Assembly (NCBI RefSeq): GCF_000820305.1
Contig: NZ_CDBH01000064.1
Location: forward strand, 186,001 to 250,000
Reading direction: 5' to 3'
From: Aeromonas dhakensis
GTDB lineage: Bacteria > Pseudomonadota > Gammaproteobacteria > Enterobacterales > Aeromonadaceae
Length of the DNA: 64,000 nucleotides
Shown: positions 33,736 through 42,739 of the stretch, piece after piece
How positions within the stretch are numbered: position 1 is the stretch's first letter
Layout of the letters: every line of letters starts with the position of its first letter
The notes under the pieces: model-generated
What the model saw: only the letters and a program-made list of their open reading frames with translations
The model's database searches: none
What the model was told of the DNA's origin: nothing
Program-made: the position numbers and the translations under genes

Positions 33736-34437
33736 ATGAACGAGTTGAAGATCCTGGCCGTAGATACCGCCACCGAAGCCTGCTCCGCCGCCTTGCTGGT
33801 GGGGGAAAAGGTATTCTCCCGTTGGGAAGAGGCGCCGCGGGATCACACCCGTAAAATCCTGCCCATGGTTCAGGCTGTGTTGGACGAGGCCGGGGTAACC
33901 TTGGACGAGCTCGATGCCATCGCCTTCGGCCGCGGTCCCGGCTCCTTTACCGGGGTACGGATCGGCATCGGCGTGGCACAGGGGCTGGCGCTGGGCGCAG
34001 GTGTACCGCTGATCGGTATCTCCACCCTGGCCGCCATGGCGCAGGGGGCTCATCGGCTGGACGGCGCCGAGCGGGTGTTGACCGCCATCGATGCGCGCAT
34101 GGACGAGGTCTACTTCGGCCAATATGAGCTCATCGATGGCCGCATCCAGCTAGTGGGCGAAGAGATGGTGAGCGGCCCCGCCGCACTGGTGGCGTCCCGC
34201 GGCACGCTGCCGGGCAGCTTTACCCGCGTCGGTACCGGTTTTGAGACCTATGGTGAGACCCTCGCTGCGCTGGCCGACGAGCTGGTGGCGAGCCAGGTAC
34301 GCTTCCCTGCGGCAGAGGACATGCTGCCGCTGGCCCGCAGCGCCTGGCTGGCCGGCGAGGCGGTGGCGGTCGAGCAGGCGACCCCGGTATATTTGCGTGA
34401 CAAGGTGACCTGGAAGAAGCTGCCGGGTCGCGAATAA
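33736..34437 (+). CDS. tsaB: tRNA t6A biosynthesis protein TsaB
   Basis: A 233-residue ASKHA-fold protein (YeaZ) that partners TsaD, TsaE and TsaC in making t6A37 on ANN-decoding tRNAs. It starts MNELKILAVDTATEACSAAL and contains GRGPGSFTGVRIG near residue 70. The ATG at 33736 is preferred to a TTG three codons upstream. The yoaA-tsaB-slp-fadD-rnd order matches E. coli. A 157-base gap separates it from yoaA. Confidence 0.93.
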   Translation: MNELKILAVDTATEACSAALLVGEKVFSRWEEAPRDHTRKILPMVQAVLDEAGVTLDELDAIAFGRGPGSFTGVRIGIGVAQGLALGAGVPLIGISTLAAMAQGAHRLDGAERVLTAIDARMDEVYFGQYELIDGRIQLVGEEMVSGPAALVASRGTLPGSFTRVGTGFETYGETLAALADELVASQVRFPAAEDMLPLARSAWLAGEAVAVEQATPVYLRDKVTWKKLPGRE

Positions 34438-34532
34438 GGGCAGGAGTGGCAGACTTGTCGCTCATGCCGGTCGACACAGGCCCCATGCGGGCGGTTGAGA
34501 GGTCGGGCCCAGCCCGACTCAAGGAGAGTGAC

Positions 34533-35048
34533 ATGTTGAAGCGTGCAATGGTGATGGGGGCCGTCGGCCTTCTGCTCGGTGCCTGCAGCTCGGTCCCGCA
34601 AGAACTGGCCTATGAGCCCGCCAACCAGCTGGTGGCCTACCAGCCGGCCCTTGCCGGCCTGGAAGGCAAGCCGGCCCGCTGGAGCGGCGTCATCTCGTCG
34701 GTACACAACAAGGCGGATCAGAGCGTCATCGAGGTGGTCTATCTGCCGCTCAAGTCCAACGGGGTGCCGGAGCAGACCGAACAGAGCCCGGGCCGTTTTC
34801 TGGCCATCATGCAGGGTTTTGTCGACCCGACCCTCTATGCCAAGGGGCGCAGCCTGACGGTGCTCGGCACCATAGCCCAGCCGGTGGACAGCCAGATTGG
34901 CGAGCACAAATATCGCTTCTCGGTGCTCAAGGTGACGGGCAGCAAGCTGTGGCCGCCGGTCAAGGAGGTGGAGGTTCGCTACATGGATCCCTACTTCTAC
35001 GACCCCTTCTATGATCCCTACTGGCCGAGACGGCCGCTGCGCCGCTAG
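34533..35048 (+). CDS. Slp-family outer-membrane lipoprotein (YeaY-like)
   Basis: A 171-residue lipoprotein. The signal peptide ends in the lipobox LLGAC with Cys at about residue 18. The body contains RWSGVISSVHN (about 50) and GRFLAIMQGFVDP (about 87), typical of Slp/YeaY proteins. The C-terminus is unusually aromatic and acidic (YMDPYFYDPFYDPYW) before an Arg-rich end. AAGGAG precedes the ATG at 34533, so the longer frame from 34446 is rejected. It is in the position of yeaY in E. coli. The function is not established beyond starvation-linked expression of Slp. Confidence 0.88.
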   Translation: MLKRAMVMGAVGLLLGACSSVPQELAYEPANQLVAYQPALAGLEGKPARWSGVISSVHNKADQSVIEVVYLPLKSNGVPEQTEQSPGRFLAIMQGFVDPTLYAKGRSLTVLGTIAQPVDSQIGEHKYRFSVLKVTGSKLWPPVKEVEVRYMDPYFYDPFYDPYWPRRPLRR

Positions 35049-35057
35049 GAGCTGGGC

Positions 35058-35924
35058 ATGAACACCTTGCTGCAAGAGCGCTTCCTGACCCTGGCCGACG
35101 GCCGCCGGGTTGCCTTGCTCGAGAGCCTGCCGGCGCAGGGGGAGCAGGGGGACAAACCGCTGCTGCTTGCCCTGCATGGCTGGCTCGACAACAGCGCAAG
35201 CTTTGTGCCCCTGGCCCCTTATCTGACCCACTTTCAGCTGGTCTGCATCGATCTGCCGGGGCACGGTCGCTCGGATCACAAGAACACACCCTATGTCTTT
35301 GTCGACTGGCTGGACGATCTCTATCAGATCACCCAGGCCGCCGGCTGGTCGCGCTTTGTGCTGCTGGACCACTCCCTGGGGGCGCTGATTGCCTCCGCCT
35401 ATGCCGGAGTCTTCCCCGAGCAGGTGGAGCGGCTCATTCTGCTGGAGGGGCTCGGACCCCTCAGTCAGCCGGACGACGCCGTGCCGGAGCAGCTGCGCCG
35501 AGCCATCCTCAACCGCAGCCGAACTCGCGAGCGAGCCTCCCAGGGCTTTGCCTCCATCGACGAGGCGGTGGCGGCGCGCTGCAAGGTGGCGGACATCACC
35601 CCGAGTGCGGCACGCCTTATCTGCGAGCGGCAGCTGGAAGCCCGGGCAGGGCGCTGGCACTGGCGCAGCGATCCCCGTCTGCGGGATCTCTCCCCCATGC
35701 GCATGAGCGAGGGGCAGGCCCAGGCCCTGATCCGGGCCATTGCCTGTCCTGTGCTGTTTATCGCCGGCCGCGAGGGATTTGCCAGCCTGCAGGCACAGTG
35801 GCAACAGCGTCATGCCGCCTTTACACGCATTGAACGGGTCATTTTGGCGGGAAACCACCATTTTCATATGGAAAATTCGGCAGAGACCGCGGTTTGTATC
35901 GAAAAATTTTGTCAAATTCGGTAG
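35058..35924 (+). CDS. Alpha/beta-hydrolase fold protein
   Basis: A 288-residue alpha/beta hydrolase. The oxyanion region ALHGWLDNSASF is at about residue 38 and the DLPGHGRSD segment near 71. The nucleophile elbow reads LLDHSLGALIA (about 104), so the usual first glycine of G-x-S-x-G is an aspartate while the serine is kept. The catalytic His is probably in GNHHFHME near the C-terminus. It starts nine bases after the slp gene and lies where E. coli has none between yeaY and fadD. It may be an esterase acting near fatty-acid activation; the substrate is unknown. Confidence 0.85.
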   Translation: MNTLLQERFLTLADGRRVALLESLPAQGEQGDKPLLLALHGWLDNSASFVPLAPYLTHFQLVCIDLPGHGRSDHKNTPYVFVDWLDDLYQITQAAGWSRFVLLDHSLGALIASAYAGVFPEQVERLILLEGLGPLSQPDDAVPEQLRRAILNRSRTRERASQGFASIDEAVAARCKVADITPSAARLICERQLEARAGRWHWRSDPRLRDLSPMRMSEGQAQALIRAIACPVLFIAGREGFASLQAQWQQRHAAFTRIERVILAGNHHFHMENSAETAVCIEKFCQIR

Positions 35925-36122
35925 AATTGGCGGCTTTCAATAATTCCAGGTTTGTCTTCCCCCTCACATTTTTCCGTTGTTAATTCGCTGTTAATTGATG
36001 TTGCCCTATGTAAATATGGGCGGCATTAGAGTATGAGCTTAAAACAACTGCTTGAAATGGATGTGAACAGGGACGGAGGCAACACAGTGAGCGCACAGGT
36101 GCTAGTTATGCAGGAGAAGTTC

Positions 36123-37799
36123 GTGGAAAAAGTCTGGCTGAAGCGTTATCCAGAAGGGGTGCCCGCCGAGATCAATCCAGACCAATACAGCTCCCTGGTC
36201 GAGATGTTTGAAGAGTCGGTGAACGAGTTTGCCGACCAGCCTGCCTTCGTCAACATGGGGCAGACCATTACCTATCGTCGTCTCGAGGAGCAGTCCCGCG
36301 CCTTTGCCGCCTACCTGCAAAACGAGCTCAAGCTGAGCCAGGGTGACCGGGTCGCCGTGATGATGCCGAACCTGCTGCAGTACCCCATCGCCGTGTTCGG
36401 CATCCTGCGTGCCGGCATGATAGTGGTCAACGTCAACCCGCTCTATACCCCGCGCGAGCTGGAGCATCAGCTCAAGGACTCCGGCGCCAAGGCCATCGTC
36501 ATCGTCTCCAACTTTGCCCACACCCTGGAAAAAGTGGTCTACGACACCCCGGTCAAGCACGTGATCTTGACCCGGATGGGGGACAACCTGGGGCTGGCCA
36601 AGGGAACCCTGGTCAACTTCGTGGTGAAATACGTCAAGAAGCTGGTGCCCAAGTACAATCTGCCCCACGCCAGTACCATGCGTCAGGCGCTGGCCAAGGG
36701 GCGCTATCTGCAGTACATCAAGCCCGAGATCAACAACGACGATCTCGCCTTCCTGCAGTACACCGGCGGTACCACTGGCCTCTCCAAGGGGGCCATGCTG
36801 ACCCACCGCAACATGATTGCCAACGTGGAGCAGTGCCTCGGCGTCTATGGCCCTGTGCTGGAGCGGGGCAAGGAGTTCGTGGTCACCGCACTGCCGCTCT
36901 ACCACGTCTTCGCGCTGACCGTTAACTGCCTGCTGTTCATGCGTCTGGGTGGCTACAACCTGCTGATCAGCAACCCGCGCGACATCCCGGGCTTTGTCAA
37001 AGAGATCAAGAAGTACCCCTTCACCTGCATCACCGGGGTCAACACCCTGTTCAACGCGCTGGTCAACAATGGCGAGTTCCAGAGCATGCCCTTTGACAAG
37101 CTCAAGCTCACCATCGGCGGCGGCATGGCGGTGCAGCGGGCGGTGGCCGAGCAGTGGAAGGCGTTGACCGATACTCCGCTGCTGGAAGGTTACGGCCTGA
37201 CCGAGTGTTCACCCCTGGTGAGCGTCTGCCCCTACGATCTGGTGGACTACAACGGTTCCATCGGCCTGCCGGTCTGCTCCACCGACATCCGGCTGGTGGA
37301 TGACAACGGCCAGGTGATCCACGAACTCGGCAAGCCGGGGGAGATGCAGGTACGCGGTCCGCAGGTGATGAGCGGTTACTGGCAGCGGCCGGAAGCCACC
37401 GCCGAGGTGATGCAGGATGGCTGGCTCTGTACCGGTGATATCGCGGTGTGCGACGAGCAGGGCTTCTTCAAGATCGTCGATCGCAAGAAAGACATGATCC
37501 TGGTCTCCGGTTTCAACGTCTATCCGAACGAAATTGAAGACGTGGTGGCGCTCCACCCGAAAGTGCTGGAAGTGGCCGCCGTCGGCGTGCCGCACAAGGT
37601 TTCCGGCGAGCTGGTGAAGATCTTCGTGGTGAAGAAAGATCCAAAGCTGCTGGAAGACGAGATTATTGCGCACTGCCGCAAACATCTGACTGCCTATAAG
37701 GTCCCGAAACTGGTAGAATTTCGTGACGAACTTCCCAAGACCAATGTGGGCAAGATCCTGCGCCGCGTGCTGCGCGACGAGGAGATTGCCAAGCAGTAA
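36123..37799 (+). CDS. fadD: Long-chain fatty-acid-CoA ligase FadD
   Basis: A 558-residue acyl-CoA synthetase very like E. coli FadD (561). After the start it reads [19 protein letters not shown], matching the E. coli N-terminus. The ATP/AMP motif is [12 protein letters not shown] (about 213) and the [11 protein letters not shown] motif is near 355. The FACS signature includes GWLCTGDIA and [20 protein letters not shown] (about 435-475). I chose the GTG at 36123 because AGGAGA lies five bases upstream and it fits the homolog; an in-frame ATG at 36033 would add 30 residues. No clear FadR operator was found. Confidence 0.93.
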   Translation: MEKVWLKRYPEGVPAEINPDQYSSLVEMFEESVNEFADQPAFVNMGQTITYRRLEEQSRAFAAYLQNELKLSQGDRVAVMMPNLLQYPIAVFGILRAGMIVVNVNPLYTPRELEHQLKDSGAKAIVIVSNFAHTLEKVVYDTPVKHVILTRMGDNLGLAKGTLVNFVVKYVKKLVPKYNLPHASTMRQALAKGRYLQYIKPEINNDDLAFLQYTGGTTGLSKGAMLTHRNMIANVEQCLGVYGPVLERGKEFVVTALPLYHVFALTVNCLLFMRLGGYNLLISNPRDIPGFVKEIKKYPFTCITGVNTLFNALVNNGEFQSMPFDKLKLTIGGGMAVQRAVAEQWKALTDTPLLEGYGLTECSPLVSVCPYDLVDYNGSIGLPVCSTDIRLVDDNGQVIHELGKPGEMQVRGPQVMSGYWQRPEATAEVMQDGWLCTGDIAVCDEQGFFKIVDRKKDMILVSGFNVYPNEIEDVVALHPKVLEVAAVGVPHKVSGELVKIFVVKKDPKLLEDEIIAHCRKHLTAYKVPKLVEFRDELPKTNVGKILRRVLRDEEIAKQ

Positions 37800-37837
37800 C
37801 CGGCGTGGCGCTGCCAAGCAGCATGCCGTCGTTATGC

Positions 37838-37866
37838 AAAACCGTGGGTCAGCCCACGGTTTTTTC
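37838..37866 (+). terminator. Terminator of fadD
   Basis: A perfect 11-base stem AAAACCGTGGG/CCCACGGTTTT with a TCAG loop is followed by more T. It lies only 30 bases upstream of rnd, so rnd either depends on read-through or has a promoter inside this short space. Confidence 0.9.
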
Positions 37867-37895
37867 TTTTGGCCCTGATCAACGCGCAGGCACAG

Positions 37896-39008
37896 ATGCA
37901 TTATCAACTCATTTCACAGCAAGCCGAACTGGATCAGTATCTCGCCTCCCTGGCCGACGTTCCCCTGGCCATCGATACTGAATTCGTCCGCACCCGTACC
38001 TATTACCCCCAGCTGGGCCTGTTCCAGATCTATGACGGCCACCAGCTGGCGCTGCTGGATCCCTTGACGCTGGATCTCTCCTCCCTCTGGCAGCGACTCG
38101 GTCGGGTAGGGCAGATCGCCATTTTGCACGCCTCAGGCGAAGATCTGGAGCTCATCCAGCATCAGGCGGGTCATCTGCCCAACCAGATGCACGACACCCA
38201 GCTGGCGGCAGCCTTTCTGGGCCACGGGGTCTCGGTGGGCTTCGGCGCTCTGGTCAACGAGTTTCTCGGCGTGACCCTGGAAAAGGATCAGGCGCGCACC
38301 GACTGGCTGGCACGTCCGCTCACCCCCCGTCAGCTCGAATATGCGGCGGCCGACGTCTTCTATCTGCTGCCTCTCTACGACAAGGTGATGGCGGCGCTGC
38401 GTGAAAGTGGCAAGTTCGCCTGGTTCGAGCAGGAGTGCCAGAACCACTCCGCCCGCAAGACCCAGAGCAGCGATCCCCGTCAGGCCTATCTCGACATCGT
38501 CAACGCCTGGCAGCTGGGACGCCGTGAACTGGCGATCCTGCGCGAGCTGGCCGCCTGGCGTCAGCAGGAGGCGGTGCGCCGGGATCTGGCCCTCAACTTC
38601 GTGGTCAAGGAGCTGCACCTCTTCAAGGTGGCGGAGCGCAAGCCCACCTCCCTGCGCGATCTCAACGAGCTGGGGCTGGCCCCCATCGAGATCAAGATCC
38701 ACGGCAAGCGGATGCTGGATATCGTGGCCGCCGCCCAGCAGAGCGATCCCGCCGGCTGGCCCGAGCCCATTCGCCGGCTGGTGGATTACCCCCAATACAA
38801 GGCCGAGCTCAAGCGCATCAAGGGGATGGTGGAGGAGAAGGCCAAGGCCAGCAATATTCCGCCCGAACTGGTGGCCAGCAAGAAGATCATTCACCAGTAC
38901 TTCACCTGGAGCTGGCGCATGAGCGACGAAGAGCGGGCCCGGGCCGACAAGCCCATGCTGCTGCAGGGCTGGCGCTTTGAGCTGGTGGGCCATCTGTTGG
39001 CCCAATGA
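37896..39008 (+). CDS. rnd: Ribonuclease D
   Basis: A 370-residue 3'-5' exoribonuclease that trims tRNA precursors. DEDD motifs are visible: IDTEFVRTRTYYPQLG (Exo I, about 27), HASGEDLELI (Exo II, about 80) and YAAADVFYLLPLY (Exo III, about 151). Two HRDC-like helical domains follow (about 205-290 and the C-terminal part). The ATG at 37896 gives the family N-terminus HYQLISQQ; its ribosome site is weak. E. coli Rnd is 375 residues. Confidence 0.93.
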   Translation: MHYQLISQQAELDQYLASLADVPLAIDTEFVRTRTYYPQLGLFQIYDGHQLALLDPLTLDLSSLWQRLGRVGQIAILHASGEDLELIQHQAGHLPNQMHDTQLAAAFLGHGVSVGFGALVNEFLGVTLEKDQARTDWLARPLTPRQLEYAAADVFYLLPLYDKVMAALRESGKFAWFEQECQNHSARKTQSSDPRQAYLDIVNAWQLGRRELAILRELAAWRQQEAVRRDLALNFVVKELHLFKVAERKPTSLRDLNELGLAPIEIKIHGKRMLDIVAAAQQSDPAGWPEPIRRLVDYPQYKAELKRIKGMVEEKAKASNIPPELVASKKIIHQYFTWSWRMSDEERARADKPMLLQGWRFELVGHLLAQ

Positions 39009-39023
39009 GATAGCGCACAAGAG

Positions 39024-39050
39024 AACGGGCCCACTGGGCCCGTTTTTTTT
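39024..39050 (+). terminator. Terminator of rnd
   Basis: A 9-base stem AACGGGCCC/GGGCCCGTT is followed by eight T residues, 16 bases after the rnd stop. It abuts the stop of the convergent gene. Confidence 0.88.
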
Positions 39051-39817
39051 CATTTGATGGGCGGCAACTGATAACGATAGCGGGCCAGGATCTGGGTGTA
39101 TTCCGGGCTGGTGAGCAGCGCCTGGATGGCCTCGTCCAGCCGGTGCAGCTGGGCTGGCGTGGTGGTGCGCCGACTCAGCATCAGATGCACCGGTGTGCGC
39201 TGGATATTGAGCAGGGGGGTGAGGTCATCAAGCGGGATACCGGCCAGGTTCATCTCCTGCAGCCCCATGGGATCGATGACCACCCCCTGAATGCGGCCGG
39301 CCAGCAGCAGCTTGAGCAAGGGCTCCATCCGCAGGCGGGCCAGCAGCCGATCCTGCATCTGGGGCGATTGCATGAAGGTGCGAAAATCGGTGCCGTAATC
39401 AAAATCACGCATCATCCCTATGGTGAAATCCTGCCGTGGCAGCAGGTCCGAGAGCTGGGTGATCCCTTGCCAGCGCGCCCTGTCCTGACGGCGCACCAGC
39501 AGCACTGTCTCTTCGTTGCGATAGGGCAGGCTGAAGCGGGCGTACCGCTCGCGCTCGGCGGTCTGGTTGGCGGACATGGTGAGCTGGATGGTGCCGAACT
39601 CCAGCTCGCGCAGTACGCGGGCCCAGGGCATCTCGCTGTAGCTGGCGCTGAAGCCGGCCCGGCTGAAGATGGCTTGCAGCAGGTCGATGTCCAGCCCCTG
39701 CAACTGCTGCTGTTCGTCGCGAAAGCTGAACGGGTGCCAGCTGGCCCAGCCCACCTGCAGTGACTCCTGCGCCCAGGCGGCGGTGCACAAACACCATAAC
39801 AACAAGACTCTGTACAC
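39050..39817 (-). CDS. Periplasmic solute-binding protein (SBP_bac_3 family)
   Basis: A 255-residue exported protein of the amino-acid-binding SBP family 3. The signal peptide is MYRVLLLWCLCTAAWAQ. The lobes are recognised by GWASWHPFSFRDEQQQLQG and LDIDLLQAIF (about 23-50), then LTMSANQTAERERYARFS (about 80). The start codon is GTG with AGGGA upstream. No permease or ATPase gene is adjacent, so this may be an orphan binding protein, like many that have roles outside transport. The ligand is unknown. Confidence 0.82.
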   Translation of the reverse strand: MYRVLLLWCLCTAAWAQESLQVGWASWHPFSFRDEQQQLQGLDIDLLQAIFSRAGFSASYSEMPWARVLRELEFGTIQLTMSANQTAERERYARFSLPYRNEETVLLVRRQDRARWQGITQLSDLLPRQDFTIGMMRDFDYGTDFRTFMQSPQMQDRLLARLRMEPLLKLLLAGRIQGVVIDPMGLQEMNLAGIPLDDLTPLLNIQRTPVHLMLSRRTTTPAQLHRLDEAIQALLTSPEYTQILARYRYQLPPIK

Positions 39818-39867
39818 GGAGCTATCCCTGTTCAGCGTGGTTGTTGTTGATTATTGAATAGAAATGT

Positions 39868-39883
39868 CGGGCTGACCAGCCCG
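39868..39883. terminator. Secondary hairpin CGGGCT/AGCCCG
   Basis: A six-base stem with a GACC loop lies directly downstream of the terminator of the DksA-like gene. It may reinforce termination. Confidence 0.4.
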
Positions 39884-39890
39884 GGGGAAA

Positions 39891-39910
39891 GGATGCACGA
39901 AGGTGCATCC
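39891..39910 (-). terminator. Terminator of DksA/TraR-like gene
   Basis: A perfect 8-base stem GGATGCAC/GTGCATCC with a 4-base loop, one base beyond the stop codon, is followed on the minus strand by TTTCCC. Confidence 0.65.
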
Positions 39911-39911
39911 C

Positions 39912-40280
39912 TCAGAGCTCGTGGGCGTGGAATCCCTTGCGATAGCGGGCTTCGCAGCGCGGGCAGCGTTGCAGGGTCGGGTCCTGCTCCAGCCGTTCGA
40001 TGGCCAGCGGTTCCTCGCAGTCGGAGCAGAGACCATAGAGGCCCAGATCCATCTGGCAGAGGGCGGCATCGATCCGCTTGAGCCTGGCCACGCTCTGCTC
40101 CACCTTGGGCAAGTCGAGGCGGCTGGTGAGATCGACCAGCTGATCCCGCTCGCAGTGATCCACCTGCTCCGCCCACTCGTCACGCCGACAGGCTTTGAGC
40201 TGACCGATCAGCTCTTCTCTTACTTGCGCCCAGTCAGTCAGCAGGCGATCACGCCACACGGCCAACTGAGCTTGCGTCAT
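39912..40280 (-). CDS. DksA/TraR family C4 zinc-finger protein
   Basis: A 122-residue protein with an N-terminal helical hairpin and a C-terminal four-cysteine zinc finger, CSDCEE ... CPRCEARY (about residues 85-110), as in DksA and TraR. Proteins of this group bind RNA polymerase through its secondary channel. It is shorter than DksA (151), and the coiled-coil tip lacks an obvious DxxDxA motif, so a DksA-like activity is uncertain. The ATG at 40280 gives a plausible N-terminus (MTQAQLAVWRDRLL), but its ribosome site is weak. It is divergent from nothing and follows dusC on the same strand. Confidence 0.82.
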   Translation of the reverse strand: MTQAQLAVWRDRLLTDWAQVREELIGQLKACRRDEWAEQVDHCERDQLVDLTSRLDLPKVEQSVARLKRIDAALCQMDLGLYGLCSDCEEPLAIERLEQDPTLQRCPRCEARYRKGFHAHEL

Positions 40281-40324
40281 TTCACACACACTAGCCCCCA
40301 ACGGACGAATAACAAATTGTGGGC

Positions 40325-40351
40325 AGTATAGGGAAGCGACAGGATTATCAA
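40325..40351 (-). promoter_or_regulatory. Putative promoter of DksA/TraR-like gene
   Basis: On the minus strand TTGATA (40346-40351) and TATACT (40325-40330) are spaced 15 bases, about 45 bases upstream of the start codon. The -10 is strong and the spacing is short. Confidence 0.45.
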
Positions 40352-40377
40352 GATGATATGCGTCAAGTAAAGAACGG

Positions 40378-41322
40378 TTAGATCACAGTTTTCGCGGCCT
40401 GCAGCAGGGCGTCCCGAATGGGATGGGTCTCCTTGAGTACCCGGATCTCCTGAAACAACAGATCTGCCTCGGGATACTCCCGCTTGAGGTAGCTGAACCA
40501 CTGCTTGATGCGACTCGGGTAATAGTCGGCCTTCTCGCTGGCCAAATCCTGCTCGGTGTAGCTCACCATCAACTGCAGCACTTCGGCCCAGCTCATGTGG
40601 GCACAGCCGGTCTTCATCACGTTGGCCAGGTTGGGCAACGAGATGGCGCCGCGGCCCACCATCAGGGCATCGCAGCCGGACACCCGGGCACAGGTGAGGG
40701 CATCGGCATGGTTCCAGATCTCGCCGTTGGCGGTGACCGGGATGGGCAGGGCACGGCGAATGGCGTCCACATACTCCCAGTGAGCCGGCGCCTTGTAGCC
40801 TTCGCGCTTGGTGCGGGCGTGCACGGCCAGCTCGTTGGCCCCGGCCTGATGAACCGCCTGGGCGTTCTCCAGATAGAGATCATTGTCATCGTAGCCGAGG
40901 CGGATCTTGGCGCTCACCGGCAGATGGGCCGGCACCGCTTCGCGCACCGCCTTGACGATGCGATAGATGGTCTCGGGCTCCTTGAGCAGCACGGCCCCTC
41001 CCTTGCTCTTGTTGACCGTGGGGGCGGGGCAGCCAAAGTTGAGATCGACGCCGGGGGAGCCAAGCTCGATGGCGCGCAGTGCGTTCTCGGCCAGCCATTC
41101 GGGGTGTTGGCCCAGCAGCTGTACCCGCACCGGTGTGCCGGCCAGGGTCTTGCCGTCCTGCTTGAGCTCGGGGCAGAGCCGATGGAACACCTTGGCCGGC
41201 AGCAGCTGATCGACCACCCGGATGAATTCGCTGACGCAGAGGTCGTAGTCGTTGACGGAGGTGAGCACCTCCCGCATCAAGTGATCCAGCACCCCCTGCA
41301 TGGGGGCCAAAATAACGCGCAT
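40378..41322 (-). CDS. dusC: tRNA-dihydrouridine(16) synthase DusC
   Basis: A 314-residue FMN enzyme that reduces U16 of tRNA. It starts MRVILAPMQGVLDHLMRE, as E. coli DusC (315 residues). VDLNFGCPAPTVNKSKGG (about 98) carries the catalytic Cys, and HARTKREGYKAPAHWEYV (about 168), VTANGEIW (about 193) and DALMVGRGA (about 215) are further FMN/tRNA contacts. The ATG at 41322 is preferred over an in-frame start 31 codons upstream. The closeness to DusC rather than DusA/B is by sequence resemblance. Confidence 0.92.
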   Translation of the reverse strand: MRVILAPMQGVLDHLMREVLTSVNDYDLCVSEFIRVVDQLLPAKVFHRLCPELKQDGKTLAGTPVRVQLLGQHPEWLAENALRAIELGSPGVDLNFGCPAPTVNKSKGGAVLLKEPETIYRIVKAVREAVPAHLPVSAKIRLGYDDNDLYLENAQAVHQAGANELAVHARTKREGYKAPAHWEYVDAIRRALPIPVTANGEIWNHADALTCARVSGCDALMVGRGAISLPNLANVMKTGCAHMSWAEVLQLMVSYTEQDLASEKADYYPSRIKQWFSYLKREYPEADLLFQEIRVLKETHPIRDALLQAAKTVI

Positions 41323-41500
41323 AACCGGTTCCGCAGGGCAAACAGAGAAAAAAGAGCGCAGATTGTAGTGGCAATGGCCGGGATTGTCAGCCGTTTGCCC
41401 ACTCGATGAACCCAATCGACGGCCGTCGCCTGGGCCAGACTGTCTGCTTACGGGCCAACTCTGTTAGGCTAAAGGCAGAGATACATTCAGAGGAGTACCC

Positions 41501-41878
41501 ATGAAACGCTGGTGTCTGATGGCCCTGGGCTGGCTTGCCTTCGCCACCGGGATAGTCGGGATAGTCCTGCCCCTGCTGCCGACCACCCCCTTCATGCTGC
41601 TGGCGGCGGCGCTGTTTGCCCGCACGTCCCCCCGCTTTCATGGCTGGTTGCTGGCGCACCCCTGGTTCGGCCCCCCCATCCAGGACTGGCAGCAGTATCG
41701 CGGCATTCGTCGCCATGCCAGGCGGCGCGCTATTTTCTTTATTCTGCTCTCCTTTTCGGTGTCGCTGGCAGTGGTGCCCATGATGTGGGTCAGGCTGCTG
41801 CTCATTGCCATAATGGTGATCCTGCTCACCTGGTTAATGCGCCTGCCGGTGCTGGAGCCAGTTGCAATGGAGAAGTGA
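41501..41878 (+). CDS. ybaN: YbaN/DUF454-family inner-membrane protein
   Basis: A 125-residue membrane protein of the YbaN (DUF454) family. Hydrophobic segments lie at about 5-45 and 78-115, with the conserved [17 protein letters not shown] and [20 protein letters not shown] between them. GAGGAG precedes the ATG. In E. coli ybaN also lies close to apt, so the neighbourhood is conserved. Function is unknown. Confidence 0.85.
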   Translation: MKRWCLMALGWLAFATGIVGIVLPLLPTTPFMLLAAALFARTSPRFHGWLLAHPWFGPPIQDWQQYRGIRRHARRRAIFFILLSFSVSLAVVPMMWVRLLLIAIMVILLTWLMRLPVLEPVAMEK

Positions 41879-41915
41879 AGTCCCTAAGCTATTGCGGCAA
41901 TAATGCTATGGAGTC

Positions 41916-41946
41916 GGCCCGTCATTTTTGCGTGACGGGCCTTTTT
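41916..41946 (+). terminator. Terminator between ybaN and apt
   Basis: A 9-base stem GGCCCGTCA/TGACGGGCC with an 8-base loop and TTTTT tail sits 37 bases after ybaN. The apt gene starts 64 bases later and so needs its own promoter or read-through. Confidence 0.85.
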
Positions 41947-42009
41947 ATTTCCCGCTGGCGGGAAGCTGAGAGAAACGACCATCTGCGTCGAAAAACAAAC
42001 GGTCAAACC

Positions 42010-42555
42010 ATGAATCCGGAAACCCTGAAATTTATCGAAGCGAGCATCAAGACCATTCCCGACTATCCGAAGCCGGGCATTCTGTTTCGCGACATCACCA
42101 GCCTGATCGAGAATGCCGAGGCCTTCAAGGCCACCATCGATCTGCTGGCCAATCACTACCGTGATCAAGGGATCACCAAGATTGTCGGTACCGAAGCGCG
42201 CGGCTTCATCTTCGGCGCGCCGGTAGCCTTCGCCATGGGTCTGGGCTTCGTGCCGGTTCGCAAGCCGGGCAAGCTGCCCCGCGCCGTCATCGAGGAGTCC
42301 TACGCCCTCGAATATGGCACCGACACCCTGCAACTGCACACCGACGCCATCGTGCCCGGTGACAAGGTACTGGTGGTGGATGATCTGCTGGCTACCGGCG
42401 GCACCGTCGATGCCACCGTCAAGCTGATCCGCCGTGCCGGCGGCGAAGTGGCCGATGCCGCCTTCATCATCTCCCTGCCGTCGCTGGGTGGTGATGCCCG
42501 CCTGACCGCCGCCGGCGTCAAGGTGGTCTCCCTGGTCGAACTGCCGGGCGAATAA
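42010..42555 (+). CDS. apt: Adenine phosphoribosyltransferase
   Basis: A 181-residue purine salvage enzyme converting adenine and PRPP to AMP. It reads [21 protein letters not shown] at the start (quoted in part), [10 protein letters not shown] (about 61) and the PRPP motif [13 protein letters not shown] (about 121). The ATG at 42010 fits the family, although its ribosome site is weak. It precedes dnaX as in E. coli, with a hairpin between them. Confidence 0.94.
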   Translation: MNPETLKFIEASIKTIPDYPKPGILFRDITSLIENAEAFKATIDLLANHYRDQGITKIVGTEARGFIFGAPVAFAMGLGFVPVRKPGKLPRAVIEESYALEYGTDTLQLHTDAIVPGDKVLVVDDLLATGGTVDATVKLIRRAGGEVADAAFIISLPSLGGDARLTAAGVKVVSLVELPGE

Positions 42556-42606
42556 GCCGCCAGTCCGATCACGCAGACGGGCCTCGTCAGCCCGTTGCCT
42601 GCGTCC

Positions 42607-42634
42607 AAACCGGTGCCCGAGCGGGCATCGGTTT
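42607..42634. terminator. Hairpin between apt and dnaX
   Basis: Arms AAACCGGTGCCCG and CGGGCATCGGTTT pair over 13 bases with one G-T wobble around a 2-base loop. There is no T run beyond the arm, so it is a possible attenuating hairpin rather than a proven terminator. Confidence 0.5.
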
Positions 42635-42739
42635 GAAATTCAAGCGATCCCTCCCGCCTCGGCCGATAGCCGATACAGCCCGCCCCGCATTTGTGTTAGC
42701 ATCCAGCCTCAATGCCTTGTCATCCCTGCATCGAGATCT

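Noticed and set aside
31782-33773. 663-codon minus-strand frame opposite yoaA
   Set aside because: Antisense shadow of a clearly conserved helicase gene.
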